Source: Martinezella rhizogenes
GTDB taxonomy: Bacteria; Pseudomonadota; Alphaproteobacteria; Rhizobiales; Rhizobiaceae
Direction of reading: 5' to 3'
NCBI RefSeq assembly: GCF_000799715.1
Contig: NZ_JUHG01000001.1
Location: 218,631-282,630, forward strand
DNA: 64,000 nt
How positions within the stretch are numbered: the first letter of the stretch is position 1; every line of letters begins with the position of its first letter. The position numbers were made by a program, and so were the translations under genes. Below, one piece after another: positions 45,543-54,578 of this stretch. Under the pieces are notes generated by a model that was not told where the DNA came from, ran no database searches, and worked only from the letters and a program-made list of their open reading frames with translations.

Positions 45543-47055
45543 ATGCGAGCCCATTTTCGGCTTTCCGATCTGATCCCTGCCAAGTTGAACGTGGAGGCAG
45601 TGCATCACAGACCCGACGTGATCGTCGTCGTCACATATGGTAAGTCCCGAGATTGCAGGTGTCCCGAATGCGGTACGACCTCCCATCGTGTTCATAGTCG
45701 CTACCCTCGGATGATTTCCGATCTGCCGTGTGCGGGTCGAAGGATCGAATTGCACCTGACCGTCCGACGCTTCGTCTGTAGTGCCGACCATTGCCGCCGA
45801 AAGATTTTCGCCGAGCGTTTCGGTGATGACATAGTCCGCCCCATGGCCCGCCGGACAGCACGTCTGGACACCTTGATCGCCATCTCGCTCTTGCATTGGG
45901 TGGTCGTCCGGCAGCACGGTTCGTAGATCGTCTCGGGTTTCCGGTTAGCAATGACACGCTGCTTCGAACCGTTCGCCGGTATGATCGCCTGCCGCCAACG
46001 CCGCCGAGCGTTATCGGCATCGCACGATCATCTGCGACCTTGAGCGGCGAAAGGCGATCGTCTTGCTGCCCGACCGGGAACCGGCGACTGCCAAGACCTG
46101 GTCCAGCAGCCCCAGATCGAGATCGTCGCACGAGACCGCGGCGGCAGATATGCGCAGGCCGCCACACAGGCCCTGCCACATGCCGATCAAGTCGCCGACC
46201 GCTGCATCTGATGGAGAACGCTAGCCACGCCTTTCTCGACGCTGTGCGCAAGTCGATGCGGCAGGTCCGCACGGCAGTCGGCACAGCAAGCGTAAATCCT
46301 AAGCTTCTGACTGCCGCCGAGCGCTTGCAATACGAGGGATATCTGCGACGTGAAGAGGCAAACGCTGTCATTCGTGGGCTCGTCGGCGAAGGCGTGCCCA
46401 TCAAGGAAATCGTGCGCAGAACCGGGCACAGCCGGAAGCTGGTTCGCAGCGTTGTTCGTGGTCAACGGACCGACATCTTCCGAGTCCAGCAAACTTCGCT
46501 GGAACCACACCTGCCGTGGCTTGAAGCATAATGGGATGCCGGATCACGAAACGGCGCTGAACTGTGGCGGCAGCTTCGACTGGCTGGGTTTGGCGGAGGT
46601 CTCCGTGTTGTCACGGAATGGGCAACACGACGAAGGCAGGCCGAAAAGGCTGAGAACGGGCTCGGCCACGCGCCGGGCGCACGCACCATCGCCCGCCTGA
46701 TGACCCTTGAACGCAACAATTTGACCAAGGCTCAAACGATGACGGTTGCCGCAATCGAGGAGCAATTGCCGGACCTTGTCGAGGCCAGGGATGTCGTCGA
46801 GAGCTTTTACGATTGCTGCGCTGCAAGTTGAAAGATGATCTGCAGGCTTGGATCGACCGCGCAGCAAGAAGCTTGGTCGCCTCATTCGCAAACGGCGTTA
46901 TCCGCGACAGAGCAGCAGTTCAGAATGCAATAACTTCAGTGTGGTCGAACGGCCAGACAGAGGGCCAGATCACTAAGTTGAAACTCATCAAGCGCCAGAC
47001 GTACGGGCGCGGGAAACTCGATTTGCTTGAGGCACGTATCGTCGGAGCACCCTGA
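45543..47055 (+). pseudogene. ISL3-family transposase, multiply frameshifted
   Basis: The N-terminal zinc-binding and DNA-binding region is intact up to about 45890 (CRCPECGTTSHRVHSRYPR, VRRFVCSADHCRRKIFAERF). The frame then shifts to GRPAARFVDRLGFPVSNDTL, later to AVIRGLVGEGVPIKEIVRRT, and the C-terminal catalytic end is in a third arrangement (VWSNGQTEGQITKLKLIKRQ, RGKLDLLEARI). At least three frameshifts separate the pieces, so no functional transposase is made. Confidence 0.85.
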
Positions 47056-47057
47056 TG

Positions 47058-47080
47058 TCATCGAGATTGCGTCAGCCCCC
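47058..47080 (-). repeat. Right inverted repeat of the ISL3-family element
   Basis: Read on the lower strand it begins GGGGGCTGACGCAATCTCGA, the partner of the left repeat. Confidence 0.75.
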
Positions 47081-47101
47081 AATTTCACTCTACAAGGGGG
47101 T

Positions 47102-48934
47102 TCAATGGCTCTCCCTTGTAACGTAATCGCGCCAACCACCGTATGCGCTGATGTCCGGCTGAGCTTCTGTTGCGGCTGTCTCGCACAGGAACCCGGTGAC
47201 CATCGAACCATCGTTGAGTGAAACCTTGCCGACGCCAAGCGGTGCCGGAATGCGCCCGACGAAATCGCCAAAGCCGGCAACCGGCAGCGCCCAGACCTCG
47301 ACAGCAATGGATGCACCATCTTTGGCGACGCGAATAAGGCCGGGTTTCGGGGGCACGGTGCCCGTTAGCGCGAACAGGCGGTAGTCTTCTGTGGTCCCAG
47401 CTGTCCGCCGAAAGAAGCCGCCCCGCTCTTTCAGTTCACCGTTGAGCGGCATGCCGGACAGATGCGCGCCGACGACGGCGATCTCCCGATAATCATCGGG
47501 CAATGCCGGCTCTTCGGCATCCGGATAGGAATTTTCGAACTTTGCGAGGTTGAGGCCGGTCGCCTTGTGAAAGGCTGCCGCGATACCGGCGGCACGCGCC
47601 TCCTCGAACCCAGGCGCGAGGAAGGTTACGCCGAGCGGCAGGCCATCCTCGCGAAAACCATTCGGCACAGCGATGCCACACAGGCCCATCAGATTGACGA
47701 AGTTGGTGTAGATGCCAAGGTTGCTATTGAGCTGGATCGGATTCGCGGCGATCTCTTCCTTGGTGTAGATCGTTGGCGTCGTTGGCACCATCATCACGGC
47801 AATGTCCTGCCAGACGGCACGCGTATCGCGCTTCAGTTCGGCGATGTGGTGGATCGCAGCGAAGGTGTCCACCGCGGAGAAATTGCCGGATCGAGATAGT
47901 ATCTGGCGGGTGACGGGGTGGATCGCCTCGCCATGTTTGGCAAGCACGGTGTCGAGGCTGAGCGCCCGCTCGGAAATCCAGGGTCCCTCATAGAGAATGC
48001 GCTGGGCGTCTTCGAACGGCGTAAAATCGATTTCGACCTTTTCGCCGCCCATGGCGATCAGCCGCGCGATCGCTTCGTTGAACAGACGTTCGGCTTCCGT
48101 ATCGCCGAAGAAGCGGAGCGCGGCACCGGCCGGCACGCCGAAGCGAAAATGCGGTGGTGGAGCGACCGGGGTCAGTGGCACCGCATCGGCTTCCGGCTTG
48201 GAGAACGGGTAGGATGAATCGTAGCCGGCGATGAGATCGAGCACCTTCATGCCGTCTTCGACCGTCAGCGAAAAGACCGAAAGCGTCTCGATGGTCTTGA
48301 CGCAGCCGCCACCGGAGACACAGGCGTTGCTGACAAGCCCCGGCGTCGGCTTGATACCAACGATATTGTTGAAGCCGGCCGGGACGCGGCCAGAGCCGGC
48401 GGCATCGTTGGCGATCGAGAAGCTGCAAAGCCCGGCGGCGACCGAGACGCCGGAACCGGAGCTCGAACCACCGGAGATGAAGCGGTCGTCGAACACCGAC
48501 GAGCAGGCGCCATAGGGCGAGCGCATACCGACAAGACCGATACCGAACTGGTCCATGTTGGTCTTGCCGATCAGAAGCGCGCCGGCATCGAAGATGCGAT
48601 CGAGCGCCTGGCCGCTGGAGGTTGCGATATAGGCGCCTTCCTTCAGCGCATTGGTGGTCGGCAGGCCGATGATGTCGTTGCAGTCCTTCACCGAAAAAGG
48701 AATGCCCCAGAGCGGACGTTCGTCATAACCCTGCGCTTCCAGTTCCTTGGCGGCGTCGAGTGCCGTCTCCCGCGAAACAAGGTGAATCCAGACGTGGTCT
48801 TCGCCACGGGCGGCAATGCGATCGTATATCGCATTGATAACGCGGGTTGGCGTCAACGCGCCGCTGGCATAGCCCTTCGTCAGGGCAATGAGATCAAGGC
48901 TGCCGGTTGCATCGGACCAAGGCATTGCGGACAT
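47102..48934 (-). CDS. atzF: Allophanate hydrolase
   Basis: A 610-residue amidase-signature enzyme of the AtzF type, which converts allophanate to carbon dioxide and ammonia. The Ser-cisSer-Lys triad is in place: K83 in GIPFSVKD, S157 in SGGSSSGSG and S181 in AAGSGRVPAGFNNIVG, the same spacing as in AtzF. The extra C-terminal domain (LSGMPLNGELKERGGFFRRT and beyond) typical of full-length allophanate hydrolases is present. It is the last gene of the operon that begins with the binding protein at 54578 and is preceded by two isochorismatase-family genes. The stop lies only about 20 bases from the dead ISL3 element. Confidence 0.93.
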   Translation of the reverse strand: MSAMPWSDATGSLDLIALTKGYASGALTPTRVINAIYDRIAARGEDHVWIHLVSRETALDAAKELEAQGYDERPLWGIPFSVKDCNDIIGLPTTNALKEGAYIATSSGQALDRIFDAGALLIGKTNMDQFGIGLVGMRSPYGACSSVFDDRFISGGSSSGSGVSVAAGLCSFSIANDAAGSGRVPAGFNNIVGIKPTPGLVSNACVSGGGCVKTIETLSVFSLTVEDGMKVLDLIAGYDSSYPFSKPEADAVPLTPVAPPPHFRFGVPAGAALRFFGDTEAERLFNEAIARLIAMGGEKVEIDFTPFEDAQRILYEGPWISERALSLDTVLAKHGEAIHPVTRQILSRSGNFSAVDTFAAIHHIAELKRDTRAVWQDIAVMMVPTTPTIYTKEEIAANPIQLNSNLGIYTNFVNLMGLCGIAVPNGFREDGLPLGVTFLAPGFEEARAAGIAAAFHKATGLNLAKFENSYPDAEEPALPDDYREIAVVGAHLSGMPLNGELKERGGFFRRTAGTTEDYRLFALTGTVPPKPGLIRVAKDGASIAVEVWALPVAGFGDFVGRIPAPLGVGKVSLNDGSMVTGFLCETAATEAQPDISAYGGWRDYVTRESH

Positions 48935-48943
48935 GATGTGCTC

Positions 48944-49579
48944 CTAAAGACTGCTGAGGGCCGAATGAATGTCGGCTGACGTGGCGACCGTGCCGAAAAG
49001 GCCGTTGCCGAAGGTGGTGATACGAAGTTGGGCGTCGTGGCGCGCTTGCGAGGTGCCCTTGCAGGCATCGGCAACAGCCAGGCATTCGAAACCCATATCG
49101 TTCGCCCCGCGCTGGGTCGCGTGCACAAGACCTTCGGTCGGCAGCCCGGTGACGAGAAGATTGCGGATGCCGCGTTGGCGCAACGTCTCTTCGAGGCCGG
49201 TGCCGAAGAAGGCATTGTCGCCGGCGCAATCGACGACGATGGCGTCCGGCGGCGGCACAAGGCGCGCGCTTAACGTCCAATCGGCACTGCCGCGTTCGGG
49301 AATGGGATCGCCAAGCAAGCGCCTGCGAGCGGCGATCGGATTTTCATCAGGACCGTAGCCACGACGGGCAGCGACAATCGTCACCCCAAGGGCCGACGCG
49401 GCCTCGAGCAGGCGGAGCGCCACCGACAGTTCGGCACCGGCGTCCAGCGTGACAACCGGCGCCTCTTGGAAGCCGAGCAGCAGCAATGCGGTATCGGTGG
49501 CCGACCAATTGCCGTCAAACGGCCAAAGATATGGCTTGGCGGCGATCGGCTCGAAGGATGCCTTGCTCATCTCAACCAT
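48944..49579 (-). CDS. Isochorismatase-family homolog lacking all three catalytic residues
   Basis: A 211-residue protein with the isochorismatase/cysteine-hydrolase fold and a BiuH-like N-terminus (PYLWPFDG...TALLLLGFQ). Aligned with the active neighbour at 49572-50258, each residue of the Asp-Lys-Cys triad is replaced: Asp by G36, Lys by D121 (in AGDNAFF), Cys by L151 (in LPTEGLVHAT). The core is otherwise well conserved and the frame is intact, so it seems maintained as a non-catalytic partner, regulator or binding subunit. ATG 49579 has GGAGAAGG upstream and overlaps the preceding gene by eight bases; ATG 49570 is an alternative. Confidence 0.85.
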   Translation of the reverse strand: MVEMSKASFEPIAAKPYLWPFDGNWSATDTALLLLGFQEAPVVTLDAGAELSVALRLLEAASALGVTIVAARRGYGPDENPIAARRRLLGDPIPERGSADWTLSARLVPPPDAIVVDCAGDNAFFGTGLEETLRQRGIRNLLVTGLPTEGLVHATQRGANDMGFECLAVADACKGTSQARHDAQLRITTFGNGLFGTVATSADIHSALSSL

Positions 49580-50258
49580 CTGCCTTCTCCAGCATGTCGC
49601 AAAACGCCGCGCGGTTGGAAACACCGCCCCATCGCCCGCCGTAGGCCTTCAGGATTTCGAGAGTCGCCTCGTGATTGCGACTTTCGACGGCTGCCGTGCA
49701 ATCTTCGAGCAAGACGCACTCGATGCCGTGCTCATAACCATCGCGAACAGTCGACTGGACGCAGCAATCGGAAGTCACGCCCGCGACCACCAACCGCGAT
49801 ATGCCGCGTCTTTCCAGTTCAGCGGCAAGTTCCGTGCGGTGGAAAGACGATTTTCCCGGCTTGTTGATGACGAGTTCGTCTGGCTGTGGCGCCAGTTCCG
49901 GGATGATCTGCCAACCGGGCTCCCCGTGAACGAGGATGCGACCGTTCTTGCCGCTGTCGCCGATGCCGAGGCCGTGGACACGCGTCCGCCACTGCTTGTT
50001 GGCATGAAGATCGGAAAGATCGCCAATATGTCCTTCGCGTGTATGAATGACGGCGATGCCGGCGGCGCGTGCCGCATACAGGGCTTCGCTGATCGGGCCG
50101 ATCACGGCGCGGGTATTGGTGACATCCTCCCCAAGCTGGTCGATCCAGCCCCCAGGGGCGCAGAAATCCACCTGCATATCGATAATGATCAGCGCCATGC
50201 GCGCCTTGTCGACCGGGCCGCCGAGCGGCCAGAAGTCCTGGTTCTCCGTGGTGCTCAC
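49572..50258 (-). CDS. biuH: Biuret/triuret-hydrolase-like cysteine hydrolase (isochorismatase family)
   Basis: A 228-residue hydrolase. The catalytic triad is D27 (ALIIIDMQVDF), K136 (INKPGKSSF) and C166 (VTSDCCVQST). It follows BiuH of Rhizobium leguminosarum closely in segments such as HTREGH, NKxWR, ILxxGEPGWxIIPEL and LLEDC. BiuH converts biuret to allophanate, and the adjacent allophanate hydrolase completes the pathway; a triuret or other ureido-amide substrate is also possible. The start is a GTG overlapping the ATPase stop (GTGA), which ties the enzyme to the transporter by translational coupling. An upstream extension to 50579 lies inside the ATPase gene and is not real. Confidence 0.82.
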   Translation of the reverse strand: MSTTENQDFWPLGGPVDKARMALIIIDMQVDFCAPGGWIDQLGEDVTNTRAVIGPISEALYAARAAGIAVIHTREGHIGDLSDLHANKQWRTRVHGLGIGDSGKNGRILVHGEPGWQIIPELAPQPDELVINKPGKSSFHRTELAAELERRGISRLVVAGVTSDCCVQSTVRDGYEHGIECVLLEDCTAAVESRNHEATLEILKAYGGRWGGVSNRAAFCDMLEKADG

Positions 50259-51403
50259 AGTGTCACTCCGGTTTCCGGGTCGAAGAAGAGGACGAGCGAA
50301 GGATCGACGGTGAAGGCGACGGCGTCGCCGCGCGAGATTCGGTGACTGCTGTCGACCAATGCCTTGAGTTTGGGTGCGGTCTTCATCAGATCGCGTTCGT
50401 CCTCCACCATGTTTGCGTGACCGATCGCGATACCGTGGCCGTCCATATGAAGAAGCAGCGTGGCGCCAAGGTCTTCGACGAAGCTCGCTTCGGCGGCCAG
50501 TATTCCCGTCGCTCCTGGCTGTTGCGCGACTTTCAGATGCTCCGGCCGAATGCCGAGAATGACCTTCCCACCGATACACGGCGACAAGCGCTCGCCGGAA
50601 ATACCCAGCGGCAACATGAAATCACCGCAGGAGACGGCCGGGCGGCCGTCCTGAGAGACCACTGCCGCCTCCATGAAGTTGATCGGCGGCGAGCCGATGA
50701 AGCTCGCGACGAACATGTTGGCCGGGTTGTCGTAAAGCCGACGCGGCGTATCAAGCTGCTGGATCGTGCCCTTGTTCATGACCGCGACACGGTCGCCCAT
50801 CGTCATAGCCTCGACCTGATCATGGGTGACGTAAACGGTAGTGACCGCCGTCATCCGCTGGAGACGGGATATTTCCGCCCGCATCTGGCCGCGTAGGCGC
50901 GCGTCGAGGTTCGAAAGCGGCTCATCCATCAAAAATGCGTTGGGCGAGCGCACAAGGGCGCGTCCCATTGCGACGCGTTGGCGCTGACCGCCGGAAAGCC
51001 TTGCTGGCTTGCGGTCCATGAACTCTGTCAATTCCAGGAGATCAGCCGTTTCCCGAACCTTTTTCGCGATGACGTCGGCCTTGACGCCGCGTACCTTGAG
51101 ACCAAAGGCGATGTTTTCGGCGACCGTCAGGTGCGGGTAGAGCGCATAGGACTGGAAGACCATGGCAATGTCGCGGTCTCGCGGCGCCTGATCATTGGCG
51201 ACGGTGTCGTTGATCCGAAGCGTCCCGCCGGAAATATCCTCTAGCCCTGCAATCATGCGTAGGGCCGTTGTCTTGCCACACCCCGATGGGCCAACAAGCA
51301 CGATGAACTCGCCGTCCTTGATGTTGAGGTTGAAATTGATCAGCGCGGCGGCCTTGCCGCCCGGGTAGGTTTTCGAAACGTTTTCGAACGAAATCTGGGC
51401 CAT
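50255..51403 (-). CDS. CUT1-type ABC ATP-binding protein (UgpC/MsmK family)
   Basis: A 382-residue ATPase: Walker [10 protein letters not shown], signature [14 protein letters not shown], Walker B AFLMDEP, H-loop YVTHDQVEAMT, then the double OB-fold regulatory domain with GIRPEHL. It overlaps the biuret-hydrolase-like gene by four bases and is ten bases after the permease gene. It serves the transporter encoded by 51414-54578. Confidence 0.93.
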   Translation of the reverse strand: MAQISFENVSKTYPGGKAAALINFNLNIKDGEFIVLVGPSGCGKTTALRMIAGLEDISGGTLRINDTVANDQAPRDRDIAMVFQSYALYPHLTVAENIAFGLKVRGVKADVIAKKVRETADLLELTEFMDRKPARLSGGQRQRVAMGRALVRSPNAFLMDEPLSNLDARLRGQMRAEISRLQRMTAVTTVYVTHDQVEAMTMGDRVAVMNKGTIQQLDTPRRLYDNPANMFVASFIGSPPINFMEAAVVSQDGRPAVSCGDFMLPLGISGERLSPCIGGKVILGIRPEHLKVAQQPGATGILAAEASFVEDLGATLLLHMDGHGIAIGHANMVEDERDLMKTAPKLKALVDSSHRISRGDAVAFTVDPSLVLFFDPETGVTL

Positions 51404-51413
51404 GCTGTCAGTC

Positions 51414-52235
51414 CTACTGTACGCCGTTTGTCGCGCCCTGAACGAAATAGCGGTTCATGAACAGCGCCATCAGGACAATCGGGATCGTTGAAAAATGAGC
51501 GAGCGCCCCGAGCGTCCCCCAGGTGATATCCTTGGTGCCATAGGCGGTCAGCAAGGCGACCGAGATCGGCTTGGAATCAAGCGTGGTCAGGAACATGGGA
51601 TGCAGGAAGTCGTTCCACGAAAACATCATGCAGAACAAGGCGCATGCGATGACGCCGGAGCGAACGGCGGGCACCGCGACCTTCAGGAAAGCGCCCATCT
51701 GCGTGCAGCCATCGGTGAGTGCCGCCTCTTCCATATCCGGCGGCAATGCCTTGAAGTAAGAGAACATCATCCATGTCACGAAGGCGCAGTTGAGCATTGT
51801 GTTGAAGACGATGACGGCCCACCATGTGCCCAGAAGCCCGATGTCGCGCATCAGCAGATAGAACGGGATCAGCGCTGCGATCGCCGGGATCATGCGGATC
51901 GCCAGAAAGAAATAGGCGAATCCGGCCGAGAAGCGGGACCTCGAGCGGGCAAGCGCGTAGCCGGCGGGAACGCCGAGAATCAGCGACAGCACCGTGGTGC
52001 CGATGCTGATCACCAGCGATGAGCGCACCAGGGAGACCACGTCGAAGATAGCGAAAGCCTGCCGGAATTGGTCGAGTGTGGGCTCGAACGAAAGGCGTGG
52101 CGGCACCGAGAAAATTTGGTTCGATGGCTTGTAGGCCGTCGAGATCAACCAGAAGACCGGCAGGAGAAAAGTGACCGCGATGATAAGGATTGTCGTTCTT
52201 TCGAGAGCGACGCGGCGCGTTGAAACCTTAGCCAT
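51414..52235 (-). CDS. CUT1-type ABC permease (MalG family)
   Basis: A 273-residue permease. I start at ATG 52235, four bases after the upstream permease stop; the frame runs open to 52352 but inside that permease. It has the MalG pattern: first helix TTILIIAVTFLLPVFWLIST, the YKPSNQIF segment, and the EAA loop EEAALTDGCTQMGAFLKVAV around residue 180. Confidence 0.92.
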   Translation of the reverse strand: MAKVSTRRVALERTTILIIAVTFLLPVFWLISTAYKPSNQIFSVPPRLSFEPTLDQFRQAFAIFDVVSLVRSSLVISIGTTVLSLILGVPAGYALARSRSRFSAGFAYFFLAIRMIPAIAALIPFYLLMRDIGLLGTWWAVIVFNTMLNCAFVTWMMFSYFKALPPDMEEAALTDGCTQMGAFLKVAVPAVRSGVIACALFCMMFSWNDFLHPMFLTTLDSKPISVALLTAYGTKDITWGTLGALAHFSTIPIVLMALFMNRYFVQGATNGVQ

Positions 52236-52239
52236 TGAT

Positions 52240-53157
52240 CTACTTTCCGTTGATCCGAACGTCGGCTCGCCGAACCACCAAAAGCAGCATCGTGGCGATA
52301 AGCGCAATGAACAGAAGCGTGACGTTACCGACCGCCGAGGCGAATCCGACATTGAAAAACTGCAGGCCCTCCTTCACCCCGAGCAGCATCAGCGTGTTGG
52401 TGGCATCATTCGGACCGCCGCCAGTCGTCACGAAAACCGAGTCGAACACGCGGAAAGCGTCCATGGTTCGCAGCGTCAATGCTAGGAACACCGAAGGCAG
52501 CATCAGCGGTAGGATGAGCATGCGAAACCGCTGCCAAGCAGTCGCGCCATCTACCCGTCCCGCCTCCAAGACATCGCCCGGCAGCGCCTTCAGTCCGGCG
52601 AGCAAGATCAGCGTCATCAGCGGCGTCCACTCCCAGCAATCAATCAGGATGAGCATCCAGAGCGCCGTGCCGGCATCCGTCAGCAGACCGGTCCGAGGCC
52701 CGATACCCGCTTCCGAGAGAAAGAAGCCGATGATGCCGTAATCCGCGCCGAGCATTGCCTTGAAGATCAGGCCGACGACGAGCGGTGTGATCGTGGAGGG
52801 AATGAGAAGGAAAGCGAGCACAGTGCGATTGAAGCGGCTGTCGCGCCAAAGAAGCAGGGCTAGCGCGAAGCCGAGCACCAGTTGCAGCCCGACGCTGAAG
52901 AAGGTGAACTGGAACGTGTTCAGGATCGCCTTGCGAGTCGTGGCATCTGAAAAGATATCGATGTAGTTCTGCAGGCCCACGAACTGGGTGCGTGCGGGCC
53001 GCAGAAGATTGTACTTGTAGAAGCTGTAGCCGATGCCCTGTGCGAGCGGCCAGAGGCCGACGACCGCCACGTACAGAACGGCCGGCGTGGCCATGAAGAA
53101 CAGGAAAAACCTGCGACGATTGGCGAAGTTATAGTGCATGGTCGGACTGCGGCTCAT
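52240..53157 (-). CDS. CUT1-type ABC permease (MalF family)
   Basis: A 305-residue permease with six helices, beginning FFLFFMATPAVLYVAVVGLW and with the EAA loop EAGRVDGATAWQRFRMLILP near residue 210. The start may be ATG 53157 or ATG 53139. It follows the binding protein after a 122-base gap that contains a strong stem-loop. Confidence 0.92.
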   Translation of the reverse strand: MSRSPTMHYNFANRRRFFLFFMATPAVLYVAVVGLWPLAQGIGYSFYKYNLLRPARTQFVGLQNYIDIFSDATTRKAILNTFQFTFFSVGLQLVLGFALALLLWRDSRFNRTVLAFLLIPSTITPLVVGLIFKAMLGADYGIIGFFLSEAGIGPRTGLLTDAGTALWMLILIDCWEWTPLMTLILLAGLKALPGDVLEAGRVDGATAWQRFRMLILPLMLPSVFLALTLRTMDAFRVFDSVFVTTGGGPNDATNTLMLLGVKEGLQFFNVGFASAVGNVTLLFIALIATMLLLVVRRADVRINGK

Positions 53158-53239
53158 TCAAGAAAAGGCCTTTACGTGGCGTCTCATTCCCACCGGATAA
53201 GACCGGCTCGGACAAGCAGGTCAAGACAAAGCGCCCGGC

Positions 53240-53274
53240 TCTCGCACGCCGCTGGTTGATTGCGGCGCGCGAGA
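53240..53274 (-). terminator. Intra-operon stem-loop after the binding-protein gene
   Basis: TCTCGCACGCCGC (53240-53252) pairs with GCGGCGCGCGAGA (53262-53274) over a nine-base loop with one mismatch. It lies just after the binding-protein stop and probably protects that mRNA end or limits readthrough to the permeases. Confidence 0.65.
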
Positions 53275-53279
53275 CGATA

Positions 53280-54578
53280 TCAGAACAGCTTCTTGGCGGC
53301 TTCCTGCGCCTTACCAAGGGCGTCCTGCGGCGTCGCGGCGCCCGCGAGCACGGAGTTGACCGCGGTTCCAAGCAGGTCCTGGATCTCGGGATACTCAGGA
53401 ATACGCGGGCGGAATTCGCCGTTGCCGTGCTCGTAGGTCTCTGCGATCACGGGCAGGAAGTCGTACTTCGCGAGGAGATCCGGATCGGTCATCTGGCTCT
53501 TGCGCATAAAGCCACCAGCACCCATCATATTGAATTCCTTGTGGATCTTCTTGCTGGTAATCCACTTGATGAACGTCCAGGCAGCTTCCTGCTTGGCTGT
53601 GTCGATATCGGCGTTGATCGCGAGGCCCCAGCCGCCGACGCCATACTGCGGCGTCATGCCCTTGGCGACGGGCGCAACAGCTATGCCGACCTTGCCGACG
53701 ACGTTGGACACTTTCGGATCGGAATAGGCGGCGGCGCCGACCGACCAGGTTTGCATGAACGTCGCCATACCCTGGCGGAAGCTTTCTTCGCGTCCACCCC
53801 AGTCGTACTCTATGGCACCGGGCGGTGCGGCTTTCGTGAACAGTTCCTTGTAGACGGCCAGGCTCTTGATGTTTGCTTCCGAGTTCAACGCCGGCTGGCC
53901 GTCCTTGTCGACGATCGAGCCGCCGAGCTGGTTGTTGTATTGCATCCAGTCCTGCGCCACAGCCGGACCCTTCTGGCCGTTCGCGACGAAGCCGTAGATC
54001 TTTTTGGATGGATCGTTGAGCTTCTTGGCGTCTTCCACCAGCTCTTCCATGCTGGCCGGTGGCTTGAGGCCTGCCGCATCAAGCACGTCCTTGCGATAGG
54101 CCAGCACGTTGGCGTAGGCGGCGAAGGGGAAAGCGACATACTTCCCCTTGTATTGACCGAGCGATTCCAGCGCGACGGGATAGATGTCGTCGAGATCAAG
54201 CTCAGCGGCATCGCGCTTCACCCAATCCGTCAGGTCGACGGAGTATTTGTTCTCCGCGTATGCGCCGGCCCAGACCACGTCCATGGTCACGAGGTCGTAA
54301 CCCTTGGTGTCGCCGATGAAGTCGGCGGTGGTCTTGGTCAGGAGCGTACCGTAGTCCATGATCTCGACCTTGAGATCGGCGCCGGTTTCCTCCTTGAACT
54401 TGGGAGCAAGCTCGGTGAGCACTTTTGAGAAGCCGTCGTTCATCGAGGCGATAGTCAGGGTTACGCCATCGAGCGACTTCGCCTGCGCGTAAGCCGTCGT
54501 CGCCGTCAGCGCCAGGAAGGCTGCGGCCACCACATGCCCTGTCGATTTCAGCGTGAATGATGAAGAAACTTTCGCCAT
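53280..54578 (-). CDS. CUT1-type extracellular solute-binding protein
   Basis: A 432-residue periplasmic binding protein of family 1. The signal peptide is VVAAAFLALTATTAYAQA (cleavage about residue 32). Family features include TLTIASMNDGFSKVLTELAP, YDLVTMDVVWAGAYAENKYS, and the conserved W/G-rich GVGGWGLAINADIDTAKQEA. It opens the operon that continues through two permeases, an ATPase, the biuret-hydrolase-like enzymes and allophanate hydrolase. CUT1 systems usually carry sugars, so the ligand may be a carbamoylated or ureido compound with sugar-like character. The upstream region carries the TCAAACA motif seen near the DeoR gene. Confidence 0.92.
   Translation of the reverse strand: MAKVSSSFTLKSTGHVVAAAFLALTATTAYAQAKSLDGVTLTIASMNDGFSKVLTELAPKFKEETGADLKVEIMDYGTLLTKTTADFIGDTKGYDLVTMDVVWAGAYAENKYSVDLTDWVKRDAAELDLDDIYPVALESLGQYKGKYVAFPFAAYANVLAYRKDVLDAAGLKPPASMEELVEDAKKLNDPSKKIYGFVANGQKGPAVAQDWMQYNNQLGGSIVDKDGQPALNSEANIKSLAVYKELFTKAAPPGAIEYDWGGREESFRQGMATFMQTWSVGAAAYSDPKVSNVVGKVGIAVAPVAKGMTPQYGVGGWGLAINADIDTAKQEAAWTFIKWITSKKIHKEFNMMGAGGFMRKSQMTDPDLLAKYDFLPVIAETYEHGNGEFRPRIPEYPEIQDLLGTAVNSVLAGAATPQDALGKAQEAAKKLF

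Larger units (their letters stand above)
45475..47080 (+). mobile_element. Degenerate ISL3-family insertion sequence
   Basis: An element of about 1.6 kb bounded by imperfect inverted repeats (20 of 23 outer bases agree). The single transposase frame is broken in several places. No eight-base target duplication is recognisable at the ends (flanks TCGAATGC and AATTTCAC), so the insertion is old or the flanks have been rearranged. It separates the GntR/transporter region from the allophanate hydrolase operon. Confidence 0.8.

Noticed and set aside
49572..50579. Long N-terminal extension of the biuret-hydrolase-like protein
   Set aside because: The extra 107 residues are an Arg-rich shadow of the ATPase gene; the GTG at 50256-50258 gives a family-length protein with GTGA coupling.
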